Shown: positions 1-8,026, numbered from the stretch's first letter. The stretch: DNA of 29,295 nucleotides from an uncultured Oscillibacter sp. (GCA_902476875.1 CABSFC010000024.1:1-29295), one strand, 5' to 3'. Notes: generated by a model not told the origin, from the letters alone. A program made the numbers and translations.

Positions 1-54
1 TGCCGCTTTCCACGGATGGCGGCGTCCCGAAAAAATAGCGGCGAAGCCGCTATT
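1..54. repeat. 54-bp direct repeat, copy 1
   Basis: This stretch is identical to 191-244. It ends in a perfect 10-bp hairpin with a GAA loop. The two copies flank about 136 bp that contains three further perfect hairpins. No coding sequence is seen in 1-334. The window starts here, so the repeat may extend further left. Confidence 0.9.
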
Positions 55-56
55 TG

Positions 57-162
57 CAGCTTGGCGAAACGCTGTTTCGCCAAGCTGAGCAAGTTTTTCT
101 GAACTTTGTTCAGAAAAACTTCCGATCAAAAACGAAAGGAACCCCTCCTGGGTTCCTTTCGT
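57..162. repeat. three consecutive perfect hairpins
   Basis: Three different inverted repeats follow one another: arms 57-70/74-87 (14 bp), 91-104/108-121 (14 bp) and 132-144/150-162 (13 bp). Read on the minus strand, the third stem is followed by a T run, so it can act as a terminator for minus-strand transcription. The first two lack a clear T run on either strand. Function unknown; the arms are unrelated in sequence to each other. Confidence 0.75.
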
Positions 163-190
163 AGCTATCCTCCTTCCCGATATCCAAAGG

Positions 191-244
191 TGCCGCTTTC
201 CACGGATGGCGGCGTCCCGAAAAAATAGCGGCGAAGCCGCTATT
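191..244. repeat. 54-bp direct repeat, copy 2
   Basis: Identical to 1-54. In this copy the terminal hairpin is extended on both sides by A and T runs (arms 219-232/236-249), which makes a bidirectional terminator-like structure immediately upstream of the promoter at 252-280. Confidence 0.9.
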
Positions 245-249
245 TTTTC
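219..249. terminator. bidirectional terminator-like hairpin
   Basis: A 14-bp perfect stem with a 3-nt loop carries six A on the left arm and six T on the right arm, so both strands give a GC stem followed by U residues. It isolates the downstream LCP promoter from upstream transcription. Confidence 0.65.
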
Positions 250-251
250 TC

Positions 252-280
252 TTGTGTTTTCCTGGGACGGGCTATATAAT
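252..280 (+). promoter_or_regulatory. promoter for the LCP gene
   Basis: TTGTGT at 252-257 and TATAAT at 275-280 are separated by 17 bp. The perfect -10 box lies about 55 bp before the chosen start at 335. Consistent with a housekeeping sigma promoter. Confidence 0.65.
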
Positions 281-334
281 GGGGGCAGTGTTATGTAAAT
301 CAATACGAACGAGTGCCAAGGAGCGTTGTTTTCC

Positions 335-1327
335 ATGTCCAGAACCCATCACCGCCGCAAGCCCCGCAGCTGGGGCCGCGTCCTTTTGCTGCTGATTTTT
401 ATTGCCGCCGCGCTGTACGCCGGCGCGCACTGCCTGTTCCGCGCCCCGGAGCAAAAAACCGACGATCCCTCCCCCGCCCAAACGGCGGACGGCCCCGTCC
501 AGGACCTCCCGGACGAGGAGGCGGAGGCCCTCAGGTCCCACCTGGAGCGGAAGGAGCGCTTTTACACCATTCTGGTCTCCGGCGTGGACGACGGCAACGG
601 CGGCAGCGACACCAACATTCTGGTGGCGGTGGACGCCGCGGGCGGCTACATCTACGGCGTCAGCATCCCCCGGGACACCAAAGCCGTGGTGGAGGGCAAG
701 AACCACAAAATCAACTACGCCTACAACGCCGGCGGCATGGAGCTGCTGGCGGACGTGGTGTCCGACCAGCTGGGCATTCCGGTGGACTACACGGTGCTGG
801 TGGACCTGCGGGGCTTTGAGGCCCTGGTGGACGCCATCAAAGGCGTGGACTTCTATGTCCCGGTGGACATGGACTACGACGATCCCATCCAGGGGCTGTC
901 CATCCACTTTTCCAAGGGGATGCAGCACCTGTACGGCGCCGACGCGCTGAAGGTCGTCCGCTTCCGCCACAACAACGACGGCACCGGCTACGGCAGCGAG
1001 GACATCGGCCGGATGCAGACCCAGCAGAACTTCCTGAAAGCCGTGGCGAAGCAGACTCTGACCGTCTCCAACCTGGATAAGGTGGACGACTTTGTGAAGA
1101 TCTTCAACGCCTACGTGGAAACGGACCTGTCCCTGGGGAACCTGGCCTGGCTGGGCAAGGAGGCCATCTCCATCGGCGCGGACAACATCGACTTCTCCAC
1201 CCTGCCCAACAGCTGGAAATCGCCCTACATCTATCTGGACCCGGACGAGACGCTGGCTCTGGTGAACCAGTACCTGAACCCCTATGTGGAGGACCGGGTC
1301 ATGGAGGACCTGAATCTCCCCGCCTGA
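335..1327 (+). CDS. LytR-CpsA-Psr (LCP) family protein
   Basis: A 330-residue protein of the LCP family. These enzymes sit on the outer face of the membrane and transfer undecaprenyl-linked glycopolymers such as teichoic acid or capsule onto peptidoglycan. A basic N-terminus is followed by one membrane anchor at about residues 14-33. The LCP domain starts near residue 75 with the family-typical run ILVSGVDD, followed by a DTNILVAVD strand, the SIPRDT motif and, later, an RFRH segment and a GRMQTQQ segment, which match the phosphate-binding arginines of the family. ATG 335 is preferred because AAGGAG at 318-323 lies 11 nt upstream; the in-frame TTG at 326 is only 2 nt from it. The SLH/transglutaminase gene follows after 27 bp, probably in the same operon. 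The exact polymer cannot be told from sequence. Confidence 0.92.
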   Translation: MSRTHHRRKPRSWGRVLLLLIFIAAALYAGAHCLFRAPEQKTDDPSPAQTADGPVQDLPDEEAEALRSHLERKERFYTILVSGVDDGNGGSDTNILVAVDAAGGYIYGVSIPRDTKAVVEGKNHKINYAYNAGGMELLADVVSDQLGIPVDYTVLVDLRGFEALVDAIKGVDFYVPVDMDYDDPIQGLSIHFSKGMQHLYGADALKVVRFRHNNDGTGYGSEDIGRMQTQQNFLKAVAKQTLTVSNLDKVDDFVKIFNAYVETDLSLGNLAWLGKEAISIGADNIDFSTLPNSWKSPYIYLDPDETLALVNQYLNPYVEDRVMEDLNLPA

Positions 1328-1354
1328 CACCTTGCCGCCGGAAAGGAGTCCGCC

Positions 1355-2803
1355 TTGAAAAAACGTATCCCCGCCCTGCTGCTGGCCCTGGGCCTGACGC
1401 TGGCCGCCTACGCGCTGACGCCCCCCGCCCTGGCGGCCAGCGACTCCACGGACAACTTCGTTCGCGTCCGCGCCTACGCGGGGCAGTTCTCCGACCTGAC
1501 CACCGCGTCCGCGTTCTACGACAATGTGGCCGCGTTGTATGAATACGGCCTGTCCCAGGGCAACACGGACGGCTCCTATGGACTGAAAGCCCCCCTGACC
1601 GTGGGGCAGGCGGTGATCTTCGCCGGACGCATCCGCAGCCTGTACCGCACCGGCGACCCGGAGGCCGGTCCCGCCGCGTACCAGACCGGCGAGGAGCCCA
1701 CGGCCCTGCCGTACCTGCTGTACCTCCAGGCGGAGGGCGCGCTGGACACCGACCTGGACAGCCATCTGGCGGACAGCGCCACCCGGGCCCAGATGGCCCA
1801 TGTGCTGGCGAACGTCCTGCCGGAGGAGGCCCTGCCCCCGGTCTATGACGCCCTGGTGACGGAGGGCTACGCCACCCGCCGCTTCATCACCGACGTGACG
1901 GAGTACACCCCTTACTATCAGGACATCCTGGCCCTGTACCGCAAGGGCGTCTGTGTGGGCGGCGACGCTTCCGGCTCCTTCCTGCCGGAGGAGGCCATCA
2001 CCCGGGGCGCGGCGGCGGCCATGCTGACCCGCATGGTGGACCCAGCTCTGCGGGCGGCCCCCCAGTGGACGCTGGCGGACTATGACAGCGCCGCGGGCAC
2101 CACGCTGGCGGACCTGGTCACGCCGGGGACCTACATCGCCTCCCCCGCCACGGCGGAGGAGATGGACGAGAGCGTGCGGCACATGCTGGCCTCCGGCAGC
2201 GATCAGCTGACGCTCCGCTACCCCGGCATCAGCGCCGTCAGGGTCCGCCAGGTGATGGAGCGGGCCCTGGCCACCGTCAAGACCTACTGTGAGCAGAGCT
2301 ACAACTCCGTCACCTGCTCCTACAGCCTGACCGGCTCCGTGACGCTGACCTTCTCCGCCGCCGGGCTCGGGTCGGACATCGCCCAATACCGGACCGCCGC
2401 CATGGACGCCGCCATCGCCGTCCACGACCGGCTGTGGGCGGACGGTCAGATCACCTCCGATATGACGGACTACGAAAAGGCCCGGGTGTACTACACCTGG
2501 GTCTGCGACAACTGCGTGTATGACTACAGCGCGGGCGACGGCTCCCTGAGCCACATCGCCTACAGCCTGTTCCAAAACGGCATCGCCGTGTGCGACGGTT
2601 ACACCGGCGCCTACAACCTGCTCTTGAAGCTGGAGGGCATCGACTGCACCGCCCTGTCCAACGCCAGCCACATCTGGACGGTGGCCACGCTGGACGGCAC
2701 GAAGTACCACATCGACACCACCTGGGGCGACAGCGGCAGCAGCGTCAGCTACGCCTTCTTCGCCATGACCGAGGAGCAGTCCCGGCTGTACCACAACTGG
2801 TAA
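1355..2803 (+). CDS. secreted SLH-domain transglutaminase-like protein
   Basis: A 482-residue exported protein. It starts at TTG 1355, since AAAGGAG at 1342-1348 is 6 nt upstream and an MKKR-type signal peptide of about 27 residues follows, ending ALA. Residues about 32-232 hold three degenerate S-layer homology repeats (for example the YEYGLSQG and LYRKGVCVGG segments and the ITRGAAAAML segment), which usually bind pyruvylated secondary cell-wall polymer. The C-terminal part from about residue 350 is a transglutaminase-like papain-fold domain with the triad visible as Cys413 (AVCDGYTGA), His439 (ASHIW) and Asp454 (HIDTTWGD). Such domains act as cysteine proteases or protein crosslinkers at the cell wall. 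It fits the LCP gene just upstream, suggesting a cell-envelope operon. The substrate is unknown. Confidence 0.85.
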   Translation: MKKRIPALLLALGLTLAAYALTPPALAASDSTDNFVRVRAYAGQFSDLTTASAFYDNVAALYEYGLSQGNTDGSYGLKAPLTVGQAVIFAGRIRSLYRTGDPEAGPAAYQTGEEPTALPYLLYLQAEGALDTDLDSHLADSATRAQMAHVLANVLPEEALPPVYDALVTEGYATRRFITDVTEYTPYYQDILALYRKGVCVGGDASGSFLPEEAITRGAAAAMLTRMVDPALRAAPQWTLADYDSAAGTTLADLVTPGTYIASPATAEEMDESVRHMLASGSDQLTLRYPGISAVRVRQVMERALATVKTYCEQSYNSVTCSYSLTGSVTLTFSAAGLGSDIAQYRTAAMDAAIAVHDRLWADGQITSDMTDYEKARVYYTWVCDNCVYDYSAGDGSLSHIAYSLFQNGIAVCDGYTGAYNLLLKLEGIDCTALSNASHIWTVATLDGTKYHIDTTWGDSGSSVSYAFFAMTEEQSRLYHNW

Positions 2804-2843
2804 AAAACCACCGCCGTGAAACAACTGTTTCACGGCGGTGGTT
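2804..2843 (-). terminator. terminator of the DUF3810 gene
   Basis: Perfect 17-bp stem (2806-2822 with 2827-2843) and a 4-nt loop. Read on the minus strand the stem is followed by six T, so it ends the minus-strand gene whose stop codon overlaps the stem. It may also slow the converging plus-strand operon. Confidence 0.85.
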
Positions 2844-3940
2844 CACGTCTCATCCCGGTAATAGACCACCAGCAGGTCCACCACGGTGCCGTAGGACTGG
2901 ATGCCCCGCTCGTCGCCATAAGCTTTCAAAATGCCGTCGTAGACCGTGGTGGCGGCCTGTTGGACCGCCGTGTCCCGGAACTGGTCCCAGTAGGCGTTGT
3001 TGTACGCCAGGTCCGCCTTCACCGTATCCGGCAGGCCGTCCCGAATGGCCCAGTAGGCGTCCGGGTCCACCCGGTACAGCGCGTTGCCCAGGTGGATATA
3101 GCCCATCAGCCACCCGGCGTAGACGTAGGCCGGCTCGCCGCTGGTGGTGGAGGCCAGCACGGCCAGGAAGTTGCACTCCTGCTCCGAGGCGAAGCCCCGC
3201 TGGTGGGCCATCTCATGGGCCGCCGTGGAGGGCAGCAGACAGGCGGGGCTGTCCACGTTGACGTTGGACTCCCCCGTCCAGGGGCAGTAGACGCCGGTGA
3301 AGTCGGTGATGCTCATGAGCCGGGAGAAGCCCATGGCCTTGACGCCCAGGTCGTCGAACTCCAGAAACGGAAAGATCTTCTCCAGCTCGTCGTACACAAA
3401 GGGGCTGTCTGCCAGGATGTCCTCCCGGGAAACGGCGAACAGGCCGTCTTCGTCCCGGGCCACCCCCTCCGCCGCCCGGGAGAGCCGCTCCGCGAAATAC
3501 GCCGTCACCGCCAGCAGGTCCGCCTGGGCCACGGGCTGGGCGCGGATGCCGGACCGGTCCTGAAAGCTGTCGGTCCAGAAGTTGACGCCCCAGAGGAGGC
3601 AGAAGCCCGCGTAGACCGCCAGGGCGATGTCCAGCGCCCCCAGGACCGCGCTGTACGTCCGGCTCCATCGGCGGCCCTTCGCCCGCGCCACGGCGGCAAT
3701 GCTCCAGATCACATATCCCACGCCCAGCAGCCCCGCCAGAACGTACAGCACCTCCATGACGGAAATGCCGGTCAGATAGCACGCCCTGCCGAGGGCCTCC
3801 TTCAGCGGCCCGGTGACATGGTCCGCCAGAGCGTTCATCCAGGCCCGGTTCCCCCGGCAGAGCCGGAAGGCCGCCAGCAGGCCCAGGTCGGCCAGCAGCC
3901 AGATATGGAGTTTTCCGTGTCTGAGAAAAAAGGCTTTCAT
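2843..3940 (-). CDS. DUF3810 family membrane protein with HExxH motif
   Basis: A 365-residue protein matching the DUF3810 family. Three hydrophobic segments fill roughly the first 125 residues (LWLLADLGLLAAF-type, a VLAGLLGVGYVIW segment, and a LDIALAVYAGFCLLW segment). The rest is extracytoplasmic or cytoplasmic and carries a zinc-peptidase-like signature HEMAHQRG with His242, Glu243 and His246, followed by Glu253/Glu255, which could supply the third ligand. This is the hallmark of DUF3810, whose substrate is not known to me. The start at 3940 is supported by GGAG 7 nt upstream. It lies 123 bp downstream of the AI-2E transporter gene on the same strand. Confidence 0.85.
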   Translation of the reverse strand: MKAFFLRHGKLHIWLLADLGLLAAFRLCRGNRAWMNALADHVTGPLKEALGRACYLTGISVMEVLYVLAGLLGVGYVIWSIAAVARAKGRRWSRTYSAVLGALDIALAVYAGFCLLWGVNFWTDSFQDRSGIRAQPVAQADLLAVTAYFAERLSRAAEGVARDEDGLFAVSREDILADSPFVYDELEKIFPFLEFDDLGVKAMGFSRLMSITDFTGVYCPWTGESNVNVDSPACLLPSTAAHEMAHQRGFASEQECNFLAVLASTTSGEPAYVYAGWLMGYIHLGNALYRVDPDAYWAIRDGLPDTVKADLAYNNAYWDQFRDTAVQQAATTVYDGILKAYGDERGIQSYGTVVDLLVVYYRDET

Positions 3941-3987
3941 GGCTCTGCTCCGTATCGTCCGCGGCTTCGCTCATAATAATAAGGTTG

Positions 3988-4031
3988 AGCCTTGCGGCCG
4001 CCGCCGGTTTCCAACGGGCGTCCGCAAGGCT
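3988..4031. repeat. inverted repeat between two minus-strand genes
   Basis: A perfect 10-bp inverted repeat (3988-3997 with 4022-4031) enclosing a GC-rich loop lies between the stop of the AI-2E transporter gene and the start of the DUF3810 gene. There is no T run beyond the stem, so it may be a weak terminator, an mRNA processing site or nothing. Confidence 0.4.
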
Positions 4032-4063
4032 GTATGGCGCGGTATGGCGGAGCGCGCGGGCGT

Positions 4064-5296
4064 TCACACCTCTCGCGGCTCTTCCGGCGCTTTCCCGGGG
4101 GCCGCCTCCGGATCGGCGGAGGTATAGGCGCCGGTGTCCACCGGCAGGCCCCGCCTGCGCAGGCGGACCTCCACGAAAAAGCTCGCCGCGCTGTACAAAC
4201 AGGCGCACACCGGCACGCCGAAGAACATGCCGGGGATGCCGAAAAAGCTGCCGCCCACCAGGATCGCGATGATGACCCACAGGCTGGAGAGGCCCGTCGT
4301 CCCCCCCAGGATCTTGGGGCCGATGATGTTGCCGTCCACCTGCTGGAGGACCAGGACGAAGATCACGAAGTACAGCGTCTTCACAGGGGAGGCCAGCAGG
4401 ATCAAAAACGCGCTGGGGATGGCCCCCAGGAAGGGCCCGAAGAAGGGGATGATATTGGTGACGCCCACGATGACGGACACCAGGGGCGTATAGGGGATCT
4501 TCAGAATGGAACAGCCGATGAAGCATAGAATACCGATGATGAGGGAGTCCAGTAGCTTGCCCCGGACGAAGCCGGAGAAGATGTCGTCCACCTTGCGGGT
4601 GCCCCGCAGGACCCAGCGGACCTTCTCCCGGGAACACAGGCCGTACACCACCTTGCGGGCGTGGGCGGCGCAGCGCTCCTTCGTCGCCAGCAGGTACACG
4701 GACACGATGATGCCCACCAGCAGATTTTTCAGAAAGCCCAGCAGCGTCATCACGCCGCCGGCGGCGGCCATCATCACGATCTGGGCCTGGGGCAGCAGGT
4801 CGTTTTTCAGCCAGTCCGTAATGTTCTCGTAGTAGTCCTGCATCTGGGCCGCCACCCAGGTCTCCACGGCGGGATTGCTCTCCAGCAGATGCTCCACCCA
4901 GCCGCTGATGGTGTTGTAGTAGTTCTCCACGTTGGACACCAGCTGCACGATGCTCTTGTACAGCTCCGGCAGCAGCACGGAGGCCAGCACATAGAACAGC
5001 ACGCAGATGACCGCCCACGTCAGCAGAATGCTCACCGCGCGGACGGCGGCGCGGGAGCGTTTCCTGTGATCCCACGCCAGGACGCCCAGCAGCCCCTTGT
5101 CAAAGAAGTTCACCACCGGCGCCAGCAGATAGGCCATGAATGCGCCATAGAGGATGGGCTGGATCGCCGACAAAAACTGGCTCCAGATGGCCAGCAGCAC
5201 CCGGCGGCCGAACAGGGTGTCGTAAAACAGCAATATGGCGGCGACGGTCGCGAATACCGTCAGCCCCAGTCCCATATACCGGTTCTTCCCCTTCAC
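4064..5296 (-). CDS. AI-2E family transporter
   Basis: A 410-residue integral membrane protein of the AI-2E exporter superfamily (YhhQ/TqsA/YdiK-like; Pfam AI-2E_transport). The N-terminal half has a helix pair, then a long soluble amphipathic region (about residues 100-180). The C-terminal half has the family-typical run with IIPFFGPFLGAIPSAFLILLA, ending in a VDGNIIGPKILG-like segment and a final glycine-rich helix pair. Members export small molecules or act as Na+/H+ antiporters, so the substrate cannot be assigned. GTG 5294-5296 is chosen because AAAGGTGG lies 7 nt upstream; a longer reading frame to 5350 would overlap the promoter. A well-formed promoter at 5322-5350 gives a short leader. 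Confidence 0.88.
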   Translation of the reverse strand: MKGKNRYMGLGLTVFATVAAILLFYDTLFGRRVLLAIWSQFLSAIQPILYGAFMAYLLAPVVNFFDKGLLGVLAWDHRKRSRAAVRAVSILLTWAVICVLFYVLASVLLPELYKSIVQLVSNVENYYNTISGWVEHLLESNPAVETWVAAQMQDYYENITDWLKNDLLPQAQIVMMAAAGGVMTLLGFLKNLLVGIIVSVYLLATKERCAAHARKVVYGLCSREKVRWVLRGTRKVDDIFSGFVRGKLLDSLIIGILCFIGCSILKIPYTPLVSVIVGVTNIIPFFGPFLGAIPSAFLILLASPVKTLYFVIFVLVLQQVDGNIIGPKILGGTTGLSSLWVIIAILVGGSFFGIPGMFFGVPVCACLYSAASFFVEVRLRRRGLPVDTGAYTSADPEAAPGKAPEEPREV

Positions 5297-5321
5297 GCGC
5301 CCACCACCTTTCGACAGATTT

Positions 5322-5350
5322 ATTCTACACGTCCCCAGAGGGAATTGCAA
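5322..5350 (-). promoter_or_regulatory. promoter for the AI-2E transporter gene, sharing its -35 box
   Basis: On the minus strand TTGCAA (5345-5350) and TAGAAT (5322-5327) are 17 bp apart. TTGCAA is self-complementary, so the same six base pairs also serve as the -35 box of the plus-strand promoter at 5345-5373. Confidence 0.7.
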
Positions 5351-5373
5351 TCCTCATTTTACCGTGTTATACT
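5345..5373 (+). promoter_or_regulatory. promoter for the lipid kinase-Nudix operon, sharing its -35 box
   Basis: TTGCAA (5345-5350) and TATACT (5368-5373) are separated by exactly 17 bp. The -35 hexamer is the same DNA used by the divergent promoter at 5322-5350. The leader to the start codon is about 50 nt. Confidence 0.7.
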
Positions 5374-5431
5374 GGATTTCACACCGCTTTAACAGGAGAT
5401 TTTTTCGTTTTAAGATCGGGAGGCGTTATTG

Positions 5432-6319
5432 ATGGAGCGAAAAAAACTGCTGCTGATCGTCAATCCCCGGGCGGGCCGGAACAAGTCCCGGGGTCCGCTG
5501 TATGACGCGGCTTCCATCTTCTGCGAGGCCGGTTATCTTCTGACCATCCACAACACCACCGCCTCCGGCGACGCCGCGGCGCTGGCCGCCGACGAGGGCG
5601 GCGGGTACGACGTGGTGGTGGCCGCCGGCGGAGATGGAACGCTGAACGAGGTCGTCTCCGGCCTGATGCGTCTGGAGAACAGGCCGCCCCTGGGCTACAT
5701 CCCCCAGGGCAGCACCAACGACTTCGCCTCCAGCCTGCGCCTCTCCGGCAAGCCGGTCACCGCCGCCGCTTCCATCGTGAAAGCCGCGCCCCGGCAGCTG
5801 GACATCGGCCGCTGGAACGGGCGGCACTTCGTGTATGTGGCCTCCTTCGGGGCTTTCACCCGCACGTCCTACGCCGCGCCCCAGGCCGCCAAGAACGCCC
5901 TGGGCCACTTCGCCTACATTCTGGAGGGGATGAAGGATCTGAACTCCCTGCGGCCCTATAAGGTCAAGCTCACCGCCGACGGCGAGGTGCTGGACGGCGA
6001 GTACCTGTTCGGCGCCGTGAGCAACTCCACCTCCATCGGCGGGCTGATGAAGCTGGACCCGGAGCGGGTGGTGCTGGACGACGGCAGGTTCGAGATGCTG
6101 CTCATCCCCAACCCCAAGACCCCCGTGGACCTGCAAAACCTGGTGCTGGCCATGCTGGACCAGCACTACGACCGGGAGGGTCTGGTGTTCCGGCATGTCT
6201 CCTCCATCCACCTGGAGACGGAGGAGGACCTTCCCTGGTCCCTGGATGGGGAGTACGCCGCCAGCGCCCCGGTGGTGGACATCGTCAACTGCCGCCAGGC
6301 GCTGACCATGCTGCTGTGA
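5432..6319 (+). CDS. diacylglycerol kinase-family lipid kinase (YegS/DgkB-like)
   Basis: A 295-residue cytosolic or membrane-associated lipid kinase of the DAGK catalytic family, which phosphorylates diacylglycerol or related lipids with ATP. The N-terminus shows IVNPRAGRNK, then the nucleotide-binding GGDGTLNEV motif (Gly66-Thr70) and GSTNDFA, all family hallmarks. The C-terminal beta domain ends with an SLDGEYA-type strand as in YegS and DgkB. ATG 5432 or TTG 5429 can start it; GGGAGG at 5417-5422 suits both, and ATG is preferred. Its stop codon overlaps the next start in a TGATG arrangement, so the Nudix gene is translationally coupled. The lipid substrate could be diacylglycerol, ceramide-like or phosphatidylglycerol lipids. 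Confidence 0.9.
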   Translation: MERKKLLLIVNPRAGRNKSRGPLYDAASIFCEAGYLLTIHNTTASGDAAALAADEGGGYDVVVAAGGDGTLNEVVSGLMRLENRPPLGYIPQGSTNDFASSLRLSGKPVTAAASIVKAAPRQLDIGRWNGRHFVYVASFGAFTRTSYAAPQAAKNALGHFAYILEGMKDLNSLRPYKVKLTADGEVLDGEYLFGAVSNSTSIGGLMKLDPERVVLDDGRFEMLLIPNPKTPVDLQNLVLAMLDQHYDREGLVFRHVSSIHLETEEDLPWSLDGEYAASAPVVDIVNCRQALTMLL

Positions 6320-6927
6320 TGGGCGAGCTGGAGGCCCTGCGCCGCCGGTACGGCGGCCATGAGCCGGGGCTGCTGGGCGCCCGGCATGAATACGCCGTCC
6401 TGTGCCCCCTGGTGGAGGGGCCGGACGGCCCGCGCCTGCTGTTCGAGGTCCGGGCGCCGGAGCTGCGCCAGGGCGGCGAGGTGTGCTTCCCCGGCGGGAG
6501 GATGGAAACGGGCGAGACGCCCGCCCTCTGCGCCCTGCGGGAGACGGAGGAGGAGCTGTCCATCCCCGCCACGGAGATCTCGCTGCTGGGCACGCCGGAC
6601 TTCATCTGCAACCAGCGGGGCTTTTTGCTGCGGCCCGTGCTGGGCGTGGTGTCGGCGGCGGGCATGGCCGCCCTGCGCCCCTCCCCGGCGGAGGTGGCGG
6701 AGGTGTTCACCGCCCCGCTGTCCTTCTTCCGGGACACGGAGCCGGAGGTCCGCGGCTATGACCTGGTCCCCCAGGTGCCGGAGGACTTCCCCTACGAGGC
6801 CGTGGGCATCCCCCGGGACTATCCCTGGGCCCATGGCCATGTGGAGGTGCCGGTGTGGTACTGGCAGGGCCGCGCCGTCTGGGGCATGACCGCCCGCATC
6901 GTGCGGGACCTGGTAAAGAACATATAA
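6319..6927 (+). CDS. Nudix hydrolase, CoA pyrophosphatase (NudL)-like
   Basis: A 202-residue Nudix hydrolase. The Nudix box runs from Gly60 to about Ile82 as GRMETGE...LRETEEELSI, with Glu66, Arg74, Glu75, Glu78 and Glu79 in the metal- and pyrophosphate-binding positions; the late Gly of the consensus is Ser, as is common in this subgroup. The upstream VRAPELRQGGEVCFPGG stretch resembles the CoA-diphosphatase signature of NudL/YeaB (LLTxRS...GxxAFPGG). Such enzymes cleave CoA or acyl-CoA to phosphopantetheine and 3',5'-ADP. The ATG overlaps the stop of the lipid kinase gene and has no strong ribosome binding site of its own, so translational coupling is likely. Substrate assignment is by similarity only. 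Confidence 0.85.
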   Translation: MGELEALRRRYGGHEPGLLGARHEYAVLCPLVEGPDGPRLLFEVRAPELRQGGEVCFPGGRMETGETPALCALRETEEELSIPATEISLLGTPDFICNQRGFLLRPVLGVVSAAGMAALRPSPAEVAEVFTAPLSFFRDTEPEVRGYDLVPQVPEDFPYEAVGIPRDYPWAHGHVEVPVWYWQGRAVWGMTARIVRDLVKNI

Positions 6928-6929
6928 AC

Positions 6930-6956
6930 GTTCCCCGGAGCCATGCTCCGGGGAAC
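6930..6956. terminator. terminator between convergent genes
   Basis: Perfect 12-bp GC-rich stem (6930-6941 with 6945-6956), 3-nt loop. The T runs are short on both strands. It lies between the convergent Nudix gene and CaCA antiporter gene and can serve both. Confidence 0.7.
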
Positions 6957-6962
6957 TTGTTC

Positions 6963-7922
6963 TCACGCCACCAGAAGGACCACATACCCCGCGTACAGGG
7001 CCAGCATCAGCGCCCCCTGCCAGCGGTAGAACCGCCCCCTGATAAGCGGCGGCAGCACCGCCACGCAGCACAGCAGCAGGCAGGCGGGCAGGTCCAGCGC
7101 CGTGGTCTGGGCGCCGATGGTCAGGCGGTGCCCGTCGGACACGGCGGCGCAGATGGGCAGGATCATGGTCAGATCAATGACATTGGCGCCGATGATGTTG
7201 CCCACGGACATGGACGCCTCCTTTTTGGCAATGGCAGTCAGGGTGGTCACCAGCTCCGGCAGAGAGGTGCCGATGGCCACCATGGTGACGCCGATGATGC
7301 TGGCGGGCACTCCCAGCAGCCGCGCCAGCTCGCTGCCGTATTGGATCAGCAGCTGGGAGCCGCCGACGATGGCGGCAATGCCCAAAGCGAACATCGCCAG
7401 CTTCATCGCCATCTGCCGGTGGGAGGTGGTGCGCCGCTCCGGGCGGGCCTCCCGGCTCTCCGCCATGCCGGTCTTCGCGTCCACGATGTTGTTGCCCAGG
7501 TAGAAGACAAACACCGCGAACAGCAGCAGGCTCGGCAGGAAGGGCAGCGCGCCGCCCCGGCACAGCAGCTCCAGCAGCATCGCGCCGCACACCATCAAAA
7601 CCGCCTTCAAATTGAACTGCTTCCGGCTGACCGCCGCCGGGATGCACACCACGGAGATGCCCAGGATCAGCCCCAGGTTGGCCGTGACGGACCCCACGGC
7701 GTTGCCCACCGCCAAATCCACCTCCCCCTGGAGGACGCCGGTGACGGAGACCGTCAGCTCCGGCAGCGTGGTGGCCAGGGACACGACGGTGGCGCCGATG
7801 ATGAACCGGGGCACGCCGGTGGCCTCCGCGATCCAGACCGCGCCGTCCAGAAACCAGTCGCCGCCCTTGACGATGAGCAGCAGCCCCAACAGGAACAACA
7901 GTACCGTTACCCAAATACTCAT
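6963..7922 (-). CDS. CaCA-family Ca2+(Mn2+)/Na+ antiporter, YrbG-like
   Basis: A 319-residue, about ten-helix membrane protein of the calcium/cation antiporter superfamily. The two inverted alpha-repeats are clear: repeat 1 has SLATTLPELTVSV followed by VGNAVGSVTANLGLILG, and repeat 2 has AIGTSLPELVTTL followed by VGNIIGANVIDLTMILP. The Glu residues of the two PEL motifs form the ion site in this family. ATG 7922 is chosen; the length then equals that of YrbG. It has a weak Shine-Dalgarno (AAGGA 11 nt upstream). A 5' leader of about 200 nt carries a yybP-ykoY Mn2+ riboswitch, so the physiological substrate may be Mn2+, exported when it is in excess. The ion choice is inferred from this control element and not from the protein. 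Confidence 0.9.
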   Translation of the reverse strand: MSIWVTVLLFLLGLLLIVKGGDWFLDGAVWIAEATGVPRFIIGATVVSLATTLPELTVSVTGVLQGEVDLAVGNAVGSVTANLGLILGISVVCIPAAVSRKQFNLKAVLMVCGAMLLELLCRGGALPFLPSLLLFAVFVFYLGNNIVDAKTGMAESREARPERRTTSHRQMAMKLAMFALGIAAIVGGSQLLIQYGSELARLLGVPASIIGVTMVAIGTSLPELVTTLTAIAKKEASMSVGNIIGANVIDLTMILPICAAVSDGHRLTIGAQTTALDLPACLLLCCVAVLPPLIRGRFYRWQGALMLALYAGYVVLLVA

Positions 7923-7944
7923 AGCGCCTACCATCCTTTTTCCC

Positions 7945-8026
7945 AAAAAATCAAGCGAGGCCTCTGTTGCGCGCGCTGACGCCGCCGGTCTGCCCCGACG
8001 CGCCGCGCACAACAAAAGTCTCGCTT
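7945..8026 (-). terminator. riboswitch expression-platform terminator
   Basis: On the minus strand an AAGCGAG arm (8020-8026), which is also the 3' edge of the aptamer, pairs with CTCGCTT (7953-7959), which leads via GA into six T (7945-7950). An inner stem of about ten pairs (8004-8013 with 7966-7975) extends it. Ligand-stabilised aptamer and terminator stem compete for 8020-8026, the layout of a transcriptional ON switch. Confidence 0.8.

Noticed and set aside
1..250. CRISPR-like array of repeats
   Set aside because: There are only two copies of the repeat, separated by hairpins of differing sequence, without regular spacers or nearby cas genes.
272..2833. A very long open frame (over 850 codons) on the minus strand opposite the LCP and SLH genes
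   Set aside because: It is a codon-bias shadow of GC-rich genes: Gly/Val/His/Gln-rich with no domain, and the plus-strand genes have clear families, signals and ribosome sites.
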